A DNA stretch of 64,000 nucleotides, from contig NZ_JBANCG010000001.1 of the NCBI RefSeq assembly GCF_037026715.1, positions 62,001-126,000 of the forward strand. Direction: 5' to 3'. Position numbers and translations under genes: made by a program. The notes below the pieces were generated by a model. It did not search any database. It was not told the origin of the DNA and saw nothing but the letters and a program-made list of their open reading frames with translations. Positions within the stretch are counted from its first letter, which is position 1; each line of letters begins with the position of its first letter. Below, piece by piece: positions 17,989-26,781 of the stretch. Source of the stretch: Breoghania sp037026715. Its GTDB lineage: Bacteria; Pseudomonadota; Alphaproteobacteria; Rhizobiales; Stappiaceae.

Positions 17989-18443
17989 GCGGAAGCCTCC
18001 CGACAGCCGATGAAGATCGGGTTTTCCTGAACCATGACCGTCTCGCCCTTCTGGTTGGCGAGGGTGATGCGGAAGGTCACGATGCCCATGTCAGGCCTGG
18101 ATGAGGAACGGCGGGCGGACAGGACCTCGGCGACGCCGGAGAGCGTGTCGCCGGCCAGAACCGGACGCCGCCAGTTGACGCTCGTGACGCCCGGAGATCC
18201 CATCGACGCGGTTTGCAGAAGGAACGCGTCACAGATCATCCGCATGGTCAGGGCGGCCGTGTGCCATCCGGATGCGGCCAGGCCACCCAGAATCGAGCGC
18301 CGGCCGGCCTCTTCGTCCAGATGGAAGGGCTGAGGATCGAATTCGGCTGCGAATTCGACGATTTCCCCGGCGCCGACGGTGCGCGGGCCGAGGGTGATGA
18401 TTTCTCCGGAAGAAAAATCCTCGAAGTATCGCTCTGTTCTCAT
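17985..18443 (-). CDS. MaoC family (R)-hydratase-like protein, copy 1
   Basis: 152 residues from ATG 18443; longer upstream reading is unlikely because MRTERYFEDF is the usual N-terminus. The site reads EFDPQPFHLDEEAGRRSILG and then GLAASGWHTAALTMRM, nearly the same as its partner. NWRRPVLAGDTLSG is the second family block. The two overlapping genes may encode the halves of a heterodimer, as in two-subunit hydratases. The pair is divergent from the O-methyltransferase. Confidence 0.87.
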   Translation of the reverse strand: MRTERYFEDFSSGEIITLGPRTVGAGEIVEFAAEFDPQPFHLDEEAGRRSILGGLAASGWHTAALTMRMICDAFLLQTASMGSPGVTSVNWRRPVLAGDTLSGVAEVLSARRSSSRPDMGIVTFRITLANQKGETVMVQENPIFIGCREASA

Positions 18444-18691
18444 GTTGCCGTTTCTAGGCGAAATCCAGCAGGTCTGTCGAGCCGGCAAATCCGCAAATGA
18501 CCCTGAGCAAGTGCTGTCTTCGGGAAAGCTTGCGAAGGATTTTGAAAGCAACTTCCGTCGCAAAATTTTGCAATCCTGTGAAATGGCCATATGATGCCTC
18601 CAAGCTGGAAATTCACCGGAACGTCCTGCATTCGTTTACAGCGGATGTGTGATGGATTTTTGTGCAACAAGACTTGAGGAGATACGTCGCA

Positions 18692-19717
18692 ATGATCAGT
18701 CCAAGGCCGCTGGAGACGGCGGAGCAGATTTCGGATATTGCGTTCGCCTTTATGGGATCGAAAGCGTTGTTTACCGCCCTGCATGTAGGACTGTTCACGG
18801 CATTGGCGGACGATGGGGCTGAACTCGATGCCGTTGCCGAGAAGACGGGGCTGGATCCAGACCGGGCGACAACCCTTCTGACCGCGCTGACAAGCCTCGG
18901 CCTCGTTGAGCGCGAGGGCAGCACCTACCGCAACTCGCCTGCCGCCGAAGCCTTCCTGGTCAACGGCCGCAAGTACGATTTCGGCGACTATCTTCGCCTG
19001 CAGATCGACAAGCAGATGTATCCGTTCCTGACGCAGCTCGAAGGCGCGCTGACGGGCGAACTCGATCCCGAGCAGGTCTCTTCCTATGCGGACTGGTTCT
19101 CCGATCCCAAGGAGGCCCGGCTCTATTCGGAATCCCAGCATGCCGGTTCGCTCGGCCCCGGCCGCTCGCTGGCGCGCATGGTCGATCTGTCAGCGGCCCG
19201 CAAGATGCTCGATGTCGGCGGCGGGACGGGGGCCTTTTCCATTTCGCTGTGCAAGGCCTATCCCGAGCTTTCCTCCACGGTGCTCGATTTCCCCAACGTG
19301 GTGAAGGTGGGCGAGGACTTCGTGAAGGCTGCGGGCCTGTCGGACCGCGTCCGCTTCAAGGGCGGCAATGCCCTGGAAGGCGAATGGCCTTCACCCGTCG
19401 ACGTGGTGCTGATGTCCTATCTCTTCTCCGGCGTTCCGGGAGAGAGCATTCCGGGCCTGGTGCGAAAGGCGATGGACGTGCTTTCGCCGGGCGGTCACTT
19501 CATCGTCCACGATTTCATGGTTGAGGACGAACGCACCGGGCCGAAGCTGGCCGCCTTGTGGCAGCTCCAGCATGTGGCTTTCAATCCGAAAGCCAAGTCG
19601 ATCACGGGCGGCTACGTCAGCCAGCTGATGAAGGATGCGGGCTTTGCGGGGATCGAGGTTTCGGAGATGATCCCCGGCATGACGATGATGGTCCGCGGCG
19701 TGAAGCCGGCCGCCTGA
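18692..19717 (+). CDS. SAM-dependent O-methyltransferase (acetylserotonin OMT-like)
   Basis: 341 residues from ATG 18692 with TTGAGGAGA upstream. The N-terminal winged-helix dimerisation domain (about 1-95: AFMGSKALFTALHVGLFTAL, LVEREGSTYRNSPAAEAFLV) is followed by a Rossmann domain. Motif I is ARKMLDVGGGTGAFSISLC; ADWF, VVLMSYLFSG and VLSPGGHFIVHDFMVEDE follow. It resembles bacterial O-methyltransferases of the hydroxyneurosporene/acetylserotonin type. The acceptor cannot be told. No carotenoid or bacteriochlorophyll genes are nearby. Confidence 0.85.
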   Translation: MISPRPLETAEQISDIAFAFMGSKALFTALHVGLFTALADDGAELDAVAEKTGLDPDRATTLLTALTSLGLVEREGSTYRNSPAAEAFLVNGRKYDFGDYLRLQIDKQMYPFLTQLEGALTGELDPEQVSSYADWFSDPKEARLYSESQHAGSLGPGRSLARMVDLSAARKMLDVGGGTGAFSISLCKAYPELSSTVLDFPNVVKVGEDFVKAAGLSDRVRFKGGNALEGEWPSPVDVVLMSYLFSGVPGESIPGLVRKAMDVLSPGGHFIVHDFMVEDERTGPKLAALWQLQHVAFNPKAKSITGGYVSQLMKDAGFAGIEVSEMIPGMTMMVRGVKPAA

Positions 19718-19810
19718 CTGCGAGCCTGAGCGCCTGAGCAAATTGCGGCCTCGTCCCGGGACAGGGGCGGGCCGTGCAACGTTTGCGCGTTGGTCGGCGT
19801 ACAGAACATG

Positions 19811-19944
19811 CGGCCCATCCTTCGAGATGGACGCTGCGCGTCCTCCTCAGGATGACGTTGTGTTTGTTGAAGCCTTCGGTGAACCAGCAACACGGACAAC
19901 GTCATCCTGAGGAGGCCCGTAGGGCCGTCTCGAAGGATGGGCCG
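19811..19944. repeat. Large imperfect inverted repeat between convergent genes
   Basis: The left arm begins CGGCCCATCCTTCGAGATGG and ends TCCTCAGGATGACGTTGT (19811-19861). The right arm is its near-complement, ACAACGTCATCCTGAGGA through to GGATGGGCCG (about 19896-19944). The arms contain short inner hairpins (GGACGCTGCGCGTCC; GGCCCGTAGGGCC). This is the look of the dispersed palindromic elements common in Hyphomicrobiales genomes. It lies between the methyltransferase and the convergent ychF and may terminate both. Confidence 0.8.
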
Positions 19945-20014
19945 CCGGCTCGGATCTCGCAACGCCTCCGGCTTGCGCGGACGAGCCGGTGCGTTTTCGA
20001 AAGCCCGCGCCTGC

Positions 20015-21112
20015 TCAGGTATTGAACTTGAACAGCATCACGTCGCCGTCATGGACGACGTACTCCTTGCCTTCGTCGCGCGCCTTGCCGGCTTCCTTGG
20101 CGCCCACCTCGCCCTTGCAGGCGATGTAGTCGTCATAGGCGATGGTCTGGGCACGGATGAATCCGCGTTCGAAGTCGGTGTGGATGACGCCCGCCGCGGC
20201 CGGAGCCTTGGTGCCTTGCGTGATCGTCCAGGCGCGCGTTTCCTTCGGGCCGGCCGTGAAGTAGGTGATCAGGCCCAGAAGGTCGTAGCCTGCGCGGATC
20301 AGGCGGTCGAGGCCGGGCTCTTCCAGCCCCATCGTTTCCATGTATTCGCGCGCTTCCTCGTCGTCGAGCTGGGCGATTTCCGCCTCGATGGCCGCGGAAA
20401 TGATGACCGCGCCGGCCCCTTCGGCGTCCGCCTTGGCCTTCACCGCGTCGGAATAGGCATTGCCGGTCGCAGCCGATGCCTCATCGACATTGCAGACATA
20501 GAGAACAGGCTTGGAGGTCAGCAGGTTCAGCGCCTCGAAGGCGGGGCGGTCTTCCTTGGAGACCTCGAGCATGCGGGCGGGCTTGCCGTCGCGCAGCAGC
20601 TCCAGCACGGCATCCATCAGCGCGACCTGGGTCTTGGCTTCCTTCTCGCCGCTGTTCGCCTTCTTGCGCAGCGGCACGACACGGCGCTCCAGGCTTTCCA
20701 GATCCGAAAGCATCAGCTCGGTCTCAACCGTATCTGCGTCGGCCACCGGATCGATACGGCCCTCGACATGCGTGATGTCGCCATCATCGAAACAGCGCAG
20801 CACATGGGCGATGGCATCCACCTCGCGGATGTTGGCGAGGAACTGGTTGCCGAGGCCTTCGCCCTTGGAGGCACCGCGCACCAGACCGGCGATGTCGACG
20901 AACAGCAGCCGGGTCGGGATGATATTGGCGGAGCCTGCGATCTTCGCGATGGCGTTCATGCGCGGGTCGGGGACGGCAACATCGCCGGTGTTCGGCTCGA
21001 TGGTGCAGAAGGGATAGTTGGCCGCCTGCGCCGCCGCCGTCTTGGTCAGCGCGTTGAACAGGGTGGACTTGCCCACATTCGGAAGCCCGACGATACCGCA
21101 CTTGAAGCCCAT
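20015..21112 (-). CDS. ychF: Redox-regulated ATPase YchF (Obg family)
   Basis: 365 residues, complete. G1 is GLPNVGKSTLFNALT; the other switch blocks are FVDIAGLVRGASKGEGLGN and VLRCFDDGDITHVEGR. The nucleotide-specificity motif is in the VLYVCNVDE region, and the C-terminal TGS domain includes TYFTAGPKETRAWTI. YchF prefers ATP over GTP and binds ribosomes. It lies 15 bp after pth and is the last gene of the rplY-pth-ychF run. Confidence 0.96.
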   Translation of the reverse strand: MGFKCGIVGLPNVGKSTLFNALTKTAAAQAANYPFCTIEPNTGDVAVPDPRMNAIAKIAGSANIIPTRLLFVDIAGLVRGASKGEGLGNQFLANIREVDAIAHVLRCFDDGDITHVEGRIDPVADADTVETELMLSDLESLERRVVPLRKKANSGEKEAKTQVALMDAVLELLRDGKPARMLEVSKEDRPAFEALNLLTSKPVLYVCNVDEASAATGNAYSDAVKAKADAEGAGAVIISAAIEAEIAQLDDEEAREYMETMGLEEPGLDRLIRAGYDLLGLITYFTAGPKETRAWTITQGTKAPAAAGVIHTDFERGFIRAQTIAYDDYIACKGEVGAKEAGKARDEGKEYVVHDGDVMLFKFNT

Positions 21113-21127
21113 CGTTGTCGTCTTTCT

Positions 21128-21874
21128 CTAATTGCTGTCCTTGGGGCCCAGCAGGCCCTTGAGCATCGCCGCGAGCGGGCCTTCCTTCGGCAGGTCCGGT
21201 TTCGCCTTCGGGCGCGCCTGGCGGATGTGGCTGCGTCCCGGGGCGCCCGATTTCGATCCCGGGCGGGCGGGGGAGGCGGGGCCTGCGTCCGCGGCGCCGT
21301 CCTTGCCGGTCACGGCCTTGTGGATGCGGTTCATGAACTCGCCGTCATTGCCCTTGACGAGGAGGTCCGCATTGTCCGCGACCGTGTCGAGCAGCGGATC
21401 CAGCCAGTCCTGATCGATCTTGGCGAAATCCCCCAGCACGTAGCCCGTGACATGCTCCTTGGAGCCGGGATGGCCGATGCCGAGGCGGACGCGGCGGTAG
21501 TCCTTGCCGATATGCGCGTCGATCGACTTGATGCCGTTGTGGCCCCCCGAGCCGCCCGCCACCTTTATCTTGACCTTGCCGGGCACGAGATCGAGCTCAT
21601 CGTAGAGCACGGTAATATCGGAGGGCTCGAGTTTGAAGAAGCGCATGGCGGCACCGACTGCCTGCCCGCTCTCGTTCATGTAAGTCTGAGGTTTCAGCAG
21701 GATCACCTTCTCGTCGGCGATCGTGCCTTCGGAGGTTTCGGCCTGGAAACGCTTGCGCCACGGGGAGAAGGAGGAATGACGGCGGTGGATCGCGTCGACC
21801 GCCATGAAGCCGATGTTGTGGCGGTTCTTCTCGTATTTCGTTCCGGGATTGCCGAGCCCGACAATGACAAGCAT
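21128..21874 (-). CDS. pth: Peptidyl-tRNA hydrolase
   Basis: 248 residues. Core motifs: VGLGNPGTKYEKNRHNIGFM (catalytic His), LLKPQTYMNESGQAV, DELDLVPGKVKIKVAGGSGG and HNGIKSIDAHIG. Pth frees tRNA from peptides dropped by the ribosome. The protein has a 55-residue basic, Pro-rich C-terminal tail beyond the usual length, typical of alphaproteobacterial homologues. It lies 132 bp after rplY and 15 bp before ychF. Confidence 0.96.
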   Translation of the reverse strand: MLVIVGLGNPGTKYEKNRHNIGFMAVDAIHRRHSSFSPWRKRFQAETSEGTIADEKVILLKPQTYMNESGQAVGAAMRFFKLEPSDITVLYDELDLVPGKVKIKVAGGSGGHNGIKSIDAHIGKDYRRVRLGIGHPGSKEHVTGYVLGDFAKIDQDWLDPLLDTVADNADLLVKGNDGEFMNRIHKAVTGKDGAADAGPASPARPGSKSGAPGRSHIRQARPKAKPDLPKEGPLAAMLKGLLGPKDSN

Positions 21875-22006
21875 GGCTGTCTCCCTGGATCGGTGGATGT
21901 CCGGTGCCGTCCGGCTGCAACGGGGCTGTCTGAAAACGGGAACGAGGGGCGGCGGGCCGCCCCTCGAAATGTGTTTTTCGTCGTCCGGGAAGAAGGGTGG
22001 AGAAGC

Positions 22007-22633
22007 CTATTCGGCTTCGGCGCCGCCTTCTTCACCTTCGCCTTCACCCTTCAGCTCTTCCTTGAGGCCGGCAGGTGCTGCGATGGTGGCGATCGTGAAA
22101 TCGCGGTCGGTGATGGCCGGCGTCACGTTCGCCGGCAGCGTGACCAGCGAGATGTGCGCGGAATCGCCGAGGTCCAGGCCGGCGAGATCGACGACGATCG
22201 ACTCCGGAATGGAGGTCGCCGGGCATTCCAGCTCGACCGTGTGGCGCACGACGTTGAGAACGCCGCCGCGCTTGATGCCGGGCGAGGTTTCTTCGTTGAT
22301 GAAGTGCACCGGCACGTCAACCGTCAGGCGCGTGCTTTCGCTGATGCGCAGAAAATCGACGTGGACCAGAAAGTCGCGGACCGGATCCAGCTGGTAGTCG
22401 CGCGCCAGGACGCGTTCCTGCTTGCCGTCGACGTTGATCGTGGCGATCTGCGTCAGGAAACCGCCGGCGTGCAGCTTCAGCGTCGTTTCCTTGGAGTTGA
22501 TCGCGATCGGAAGGGGATCCTTGTTTCCGCCGTAGATCACGGCCGGAATCTTACCGTCGCGGCGAAGTGCCCGTGCGGACCCCTTTCCCACACGCTCGCG
22601 CAACGTGGCCTCAAGCTCATAGGTGTGAGCCAT
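22007..22633 (-). CDS. rplY: 50S ribosomal protein L25/general stress protein Ctc
   Basis: 208 residues from ATG 22633, preceded by TTGAGGAGACGAG; an ATG 15 bp upstream is not needed. The L25 domain (YELEATLRERVGKGSARALR, then GKIPAVIYGG) is followed by the long C-terminal beta domain of the CTC type and a very acidic tail (GEGEGEEGGAEAE). It binds 5S rRNA. Its leader contains an intrinsic terminator downstream of a good promoter, which suggests attenuation. Confidence 0.96.
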   Translation of the reverse strand: MAHTYELEATLRERVGKGSARALRRDGKIPAVIYGGNKDPLPIAINSKETTLKLHAGGFLTQIATINVDGKQERVLARDYQLDPVRDFLVHVDFLRISESTRLTVDVPVHFINEETSPGIKRGGVLNVVRHTVELECPATSIPESIVVDLAGLDLGDSAHISLVTLPANVTPAITDRDFTIATIAAPAGLKEELKGEGEGEEGGAEAE

Positions 22634-22660
22634 GGCTCGTCTCCTCAAGTGGTTCTGTCA

Positions 22661-22687
22661 AGAAAAAGAGGCCGATCGATCGGCCTC
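22661..22687 (-). terminator. Intrinsic terminator in the rplY leader, downstream of prs
   Basis: A 20-bp perfect palindrome, GAGGCCGATCGATCGGCCTC (22668-22687), is followed on the minus strand by TTTTTCT. It lies 34 bp before the rplY start and 112 bp after the prs stop. It can end prs transcripts. A promoter at 22728-22756 would place it inside the rplY leader as an attenuator. Confidence 0.85.
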
Positions 22688-22727
22688 CGTTCCGCGCTTC
22701 CTCCAGGGGGGTAGGCGCGTGGCCGCT

Positions 22728-22756
22728 GCTATACAGGAGCGCGGCCGAAAGGGCAA
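22728..22756 (-). promoter_or_regulatory. Putative rplY promoter
   Basis: On the minus strand TTGCCC (22756-22751), a 17-bp spacer and TATAGC (22733-22728). Transcription would begin near 22721 and give a leader of about 88 nt containing the terminator. An early CGGCC in the leader can pair with the GGCCG of the terminator's first arm, so an alternative fold is possible. Confidence 0.55.
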
Positions 22757-22799
22757 GCATCCGCCGGTTCTGTCCCCGCGGATGCTTCTCGCCGGTCGA

Positions 22800-23732
<933 letters not shown>

Positions 23733-24028
23733 TGCTCGCGTTCCTTCTTGTTGCGCAGATACGAGGTCCAGGGCGCCTGTAGTCGGTCAGGCGTCAAATA
23801 CGAATAGGGTTCCGAGCGGCATGCACTCGGACGGATCGGGGTCGACGGTCCGGCGTCGGTCCGGATGAGGTCGGGCGGCGGCGTTTTAGCAACGCGCAGG
23901 CGCCGCGACAACTGCCGGATGGCCGTTCGCGGCGGATTCTGAATGAGCGAGCGCCATATCCCGGTGCGGACGCCCTGCAACGCGTTTCGGCAAACGCGGC
24001 CAGCGCCTCGTCAGTCGCAGGCCTTCCG

Positions 24029-24568
24029 TCAGTCGGGCGCTCTCGTGAGCCAGGATTGCAGCGCCATGACCGTGCGCTTGGCAATCAGGTCGAGGGCATC
24101 GCCTTCGACGCCGGTCCACGGATCGCCGCTGGTCTTGCTGGAGGTTTCCTGGCCGGAGAAGCGGTGGAGCCGATTGCCGTTGGCGTCGTAGACGTCGAAA
24201 ACGTATATGATCGTCGAAGAGGAATTGTCGCCAACCGCCGAGAGGTGACCCTTGACCCGGTATGTCGCCGGGGCGCCGATGCGGCGCACGATCGTCAGCC
24301 CCTGTGCCTTGGCTTCTTCCCCGATGCGGCGGGAAAGCGAATCGGCCGTGTTGCCGGGAACGCCGACGAAGGGCTCAAACGCAAAGGTCGCCTGGCTTGC
24401 CGGCACCGAAGGGGCCGGAGGCCGGCTCGTCTGCGATGCGCTGTTGCCGGGAGCAGGTCCGTCGCCGACGAGCGCCGGCGGGACGGTGCCGCTACATCCG
24501 GCGAGCGCCAGAAAACCGGCAAACAGCGCCGCAGCGCGCAGGGACGGAAAGAAACGTCGCTCGGTCAT
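24029..24568 (-). CDS. Putative lipoprotein
   Basis: 179 residues from ATG 24568. A lipoprotein signal is plain: a basic N-terminus, a hydrophobic run and the lipobox FLALAGCSG (Cys near residue 25). A Pro/Ser-rich linker leads to a domain of about 120 residues with FAFEPFVGVPGNTADSLSRR, YRVKGHLSAVGD and IIYVFDVYDANGNRLHRFSG. This pattern resembles small alphaproteobacterial lipoproteins that carry a beta-sandwich after the linker. Function unknown. A palindrome lies 100 bp upstream. Confidence 0.8.
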   Translation of the reverse strand: MTERRFFPSLRAAALFAGFLALAGCSGTVPPALVGDGPAPGNSASQTSRPPAPSVPASQATFAFEPFVGVPGNTADSLSRRIGEEAKAQGLTIVRRIGAPATYRVKGHLSAVGDNSSSTIIYVFDVYDANGNRLHRFSGQETSSKTSGDPWTGVEGDALDLIAKRTVMALQSWLTRAPD

Positions 24569-24667
24569 ACCAGCTCGCAGCCTGTCGTGTGTCGGTCCTG
24601 TCGCCATCTTCTCGAATGTGCCGCCCGGCGTTCGCCGAGCCCACACGCCCTGGCGCCCTTGATGGCA

Positions 24668-24691
24668 GGAAACGGTTGAGCAACCGTTTCC
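24668..24691. repeat. 11-bp-arm palindrome upstream of the lipoprotein gene
   Basis: GGAAACGGTTG and CAACCGTTTCC separated by AG. No U-run follows on either strand. It is 100 bp before the lipoprotein start and 73 bp after the M24-fold gene's stop. It could be a dimeric operator or a stem that stabilises the upstream mRNA. Confidence 0.5.
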
Positions 24692-24763
24692 CATCACCCG
24701 GACCGATCCTCTTGGTGGGTCTGCTCTAGCCGGATTTGGGGAAGGAATCCAGCCAAGGCTTCT

Positions 24764-25915
24764 CTATCGCACCACAAGATCGCGGGAGAGCTCGGAAAGC
24801 GGGCGCGGCTCGGCCTCGCTCGTCAGGTAGGTGCAGCCCAGCGTCATGGCGGTGTTCGTTTCCGAATCCATCAGGATCATGTGTGCAAACAGCACCATAT
24901 TGGGCTCGATCCCGACCTTGTTGCCCCGGTAGAACATCGGCCAGTCCATCCAGGACGGTGCGAACCGTGCGCCGAGCGAATAGCCGCAGGCGTTAAGTCG
25001 GTGAGGCATCAGGTTTCGGCGGTCCATCTCGCCGGCATGGGCATCGAAAACGTCGCCGAAGGTGTTGCCTGGCCGCATGACCTCTTCCACAGCCGCAAGC
25101 GCGGCGGTGGCCGCCTCGTGCAGCTCGATGTGGCGCGGGGTCGCCTCGCCGGTCAGCACGGTGCGCATCAGCGCGACGTGGTAATGGCGATAGACGCCGG
25201 CGAATTCCAGCGTGAGCTGGTCCTTCGCGCCGAGTTGCCGGCGGCCGCTCTTGTAGCGGCAAAGGAGGGCATCCATGCCGGAGCCGATGATGAACTCGTT
25301 TCCGGGATAGTCGCCGCCGCCGGCCAGAACCGCGCCCTGCATGGCGGCCAGAATACGGCCTTCGTCGGCGCCGGCCCTGATTTCAGCCTCGCCCGCCCGG
25401 TAGGCCTCGTCTGCGAGTTCGGCCGCTTTGCGGACATAGGCGATCTCCGCCGGGCTCTTGACGACGCGCCGACGGGGAATGAGGTCGGAGGCGTCCTGGA
25501 GTTCGGCGAAAGAGCGCAAAGCCTCGTCGAGCAGTCGCGAATTGCGGCCCGACAGGCCATGTGTGTCGTATTCGACGCCCAGCTGCGAGCCCAGCAGATC
25601 CAGATCGAACAGCAGGTCCTTCAACTGACCGATGGGCGAGCCTTCGCCGCGATCCACCCAGATACGGATGTCCTCGATGATCGAGGTGTGGTGCGCCTGC
25701 CGGAGATCCGGCGCGCGGGTAAAGAGCACATAGCTTCCGTCCTTCTTCAGGATCAGGCACTGGAAGAAACAGAAGCCGAACGTGTCGTAGCCTGTCAGCC
25801 AGAAGTGACTTTCGGGCGCGAACAGCAGCATGGCATCGAGCTTGCGATCCTTCATGTCGGCGAGCACCTTCTGGAGGCGTTCATCGAATTCGCTTCGCTC
25901 GAAATGCAGTGCCAT
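24764..25915 (-). CDS. M24-fold (creatinase/ectoine hydrolase-like) protein lacking metal ligands
   Basis: 383 residues. An N-terminal creatinase domain (about 1-140) precedes a pita-bread domain. The five metal ligands of aminopeptidase P are not conserved. The first Asp is Glu in LTLEFAGVYRHYHVALMRTV and the second is Ala. The His block reads NACGYSLGARF, the first Glu block reads EPNMVLFAHM, and the second Glu block reads AMTLGCTYL. Creatinase and the ectoine hydrolases DoeA/EutD are metal-free members of the fold, and this protein looks most like that group. No ectoine genes are in view. It lies 3 bp from pgeF. Confidence 0.8.
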   Translation of the reverse strand: MALHFERSEFDERLQKVLADMKDRKLDAMLLFAPESHFWLTGYDTFGFCFFQCLILKKDGSYVLFTRAPDLRQAHHTSIIEDIRIWVDRGEGSPIGQLKDLLFDLDLLGSQLGVEYDTHGLSGRNSRLLDEALRSFAELQDASDLIPRRRVVKSPAEIAYVRKAAELADEAYRAGEAEIRAGADEGRILAAMQGAVLAGGGDYPGNEFIIGSGMDALLCRYKSGRRQLGAKDQLTLEFAGVYRHYHVALMRTVLTGEATPRHIELHEAATAALAAVEEVMRPGNTFGDVFDAHAGEMDRRNLMPHRLNACGYSLGARFAPSWMDWPMFYRGNKVGIEPNMVLFAHMILMDSETNTAMTLGCTYLTSEAEPRPLSELSRDLVVR

Positions 25916-25918
25916 TGT

Positions 25919-26689
25919 CTAGTCCTCCCGAATGCAGATCGCGGATATCTGGCGGCCGTAATCACCTTCTCCACGATGGGTCATGCGGCGGTAGGAAAAG
26001 AAATTTTCTTCTTCTCCATAGGTGCAGCGGCCAAGCGATGAAGCTCGCGCGATGCCTGCGCGCCCGAGCCGGTCGACGATATAGGCCGGCAGGTCGAATT
26101 GGGCGTGGCCGGGCTTGTCGTTCGGCTTGAAATAGATGGCATTGCCCTCGTGATCCTCGCGGAACCGCTCGACGAACTCGGCGCTGACTTCGTAAGCAGC
26201 CGCCGAAATGGTGGGGCCGAGGACGGCGATGATGCGGTCGCGTTCCGCATTGAGCGCCACCATCGCCTCGATGGTCGCTTCCAGCACGCCGGTCAGGGCG
26301 CCGCGCCATCCGGCATGGGCTGCTCCGACGACGCGTGCCTCGGGATCGGCAAACAGCACAGGCCCGCAATCGGCGGTGGCGATGCCAAGCAGAATGCCGG
26401 GTTCGTCGGTGACCATCGCATCCGCCTTCGGTCCCTCGCCGGGTGCCCAGGGCTCGCGCACGGTCACGGCATCGGCGGAATGGTGCTGGTAGAGGCTGAC
26501 GAGCCGGTCCGGTGCGAGCTCGAAGGATCTCGCTATTCGGCTGCGGTTTTCCTGAACGCGGGAGCGTTCGTCATCGGAGCCAAGGCCGATGTTGAGGCTC
26601 GCGTAAACGCCCTCGGAAACCCCGCCATTGCGGGTGAAAAAGCCGTGTCCGATGCCTGGCAAGGCGGCAAGATCGGTTGCGGAAATCAT
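25919..26689 (-). CDS. pgeF: Peptidoglycan editing factor PgeF / purine nucleoside phosphorylase (YfiH, LACC1 family)
   Basis: 256 residues. The zinc site typical of the family is intact: His in LVSLYQHHSADAV, Cys in IATADCGPVLFAD and His in GAAHAGWRGALTGVLE. The C-terminus ENFFSYRRMTHRGE matches the family. Members phosphorolyse purine nucleosides, and in E. coli the protein corrects peptidoglycan stem composition. It follows midA by 92 bp and precedes the M24-fold gene by 3 bp. Confidence 0.94.
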   Translation of the reverse strand: MISATDLAALPGIGHGFFTRNGGVSEGVYASLNIGLGSDDERSRVQENRSRIARSFELAPDRLVSLYQHHSADAVTVREPWAPGEGPKADAMVTDEPGILLGIATADCGPVLFADPEARVVGAAHAGWRGALTGVLEATIEAMVALNAERDRIIAVLGPTISAAAYEVSAEFVERFREDHEGNAIYFKPNDKPGHAQFDLPAYIVDRLGRAGIARASSLGRCTYGEEENFFSYRRMTHRGEGDYGRQISAICIRED

Positions 26690-26781
26690 CGATGGCCTCT
26701 CGATTATCGAAAAAACCGCGGCCCGCGATCCTGCTGCGCAAGGCGGGCACTGTCAAACGCCGCGGTTGTGGAAGGAAGGTA

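Noticed and set aside
19937..22714. A very long plus-strand reading frame opposite ychF, pth and rplY
   Set aside because: It is the antisense of three well-known genes. High third-position GC opens such frames; the translation has no recognisable domain.
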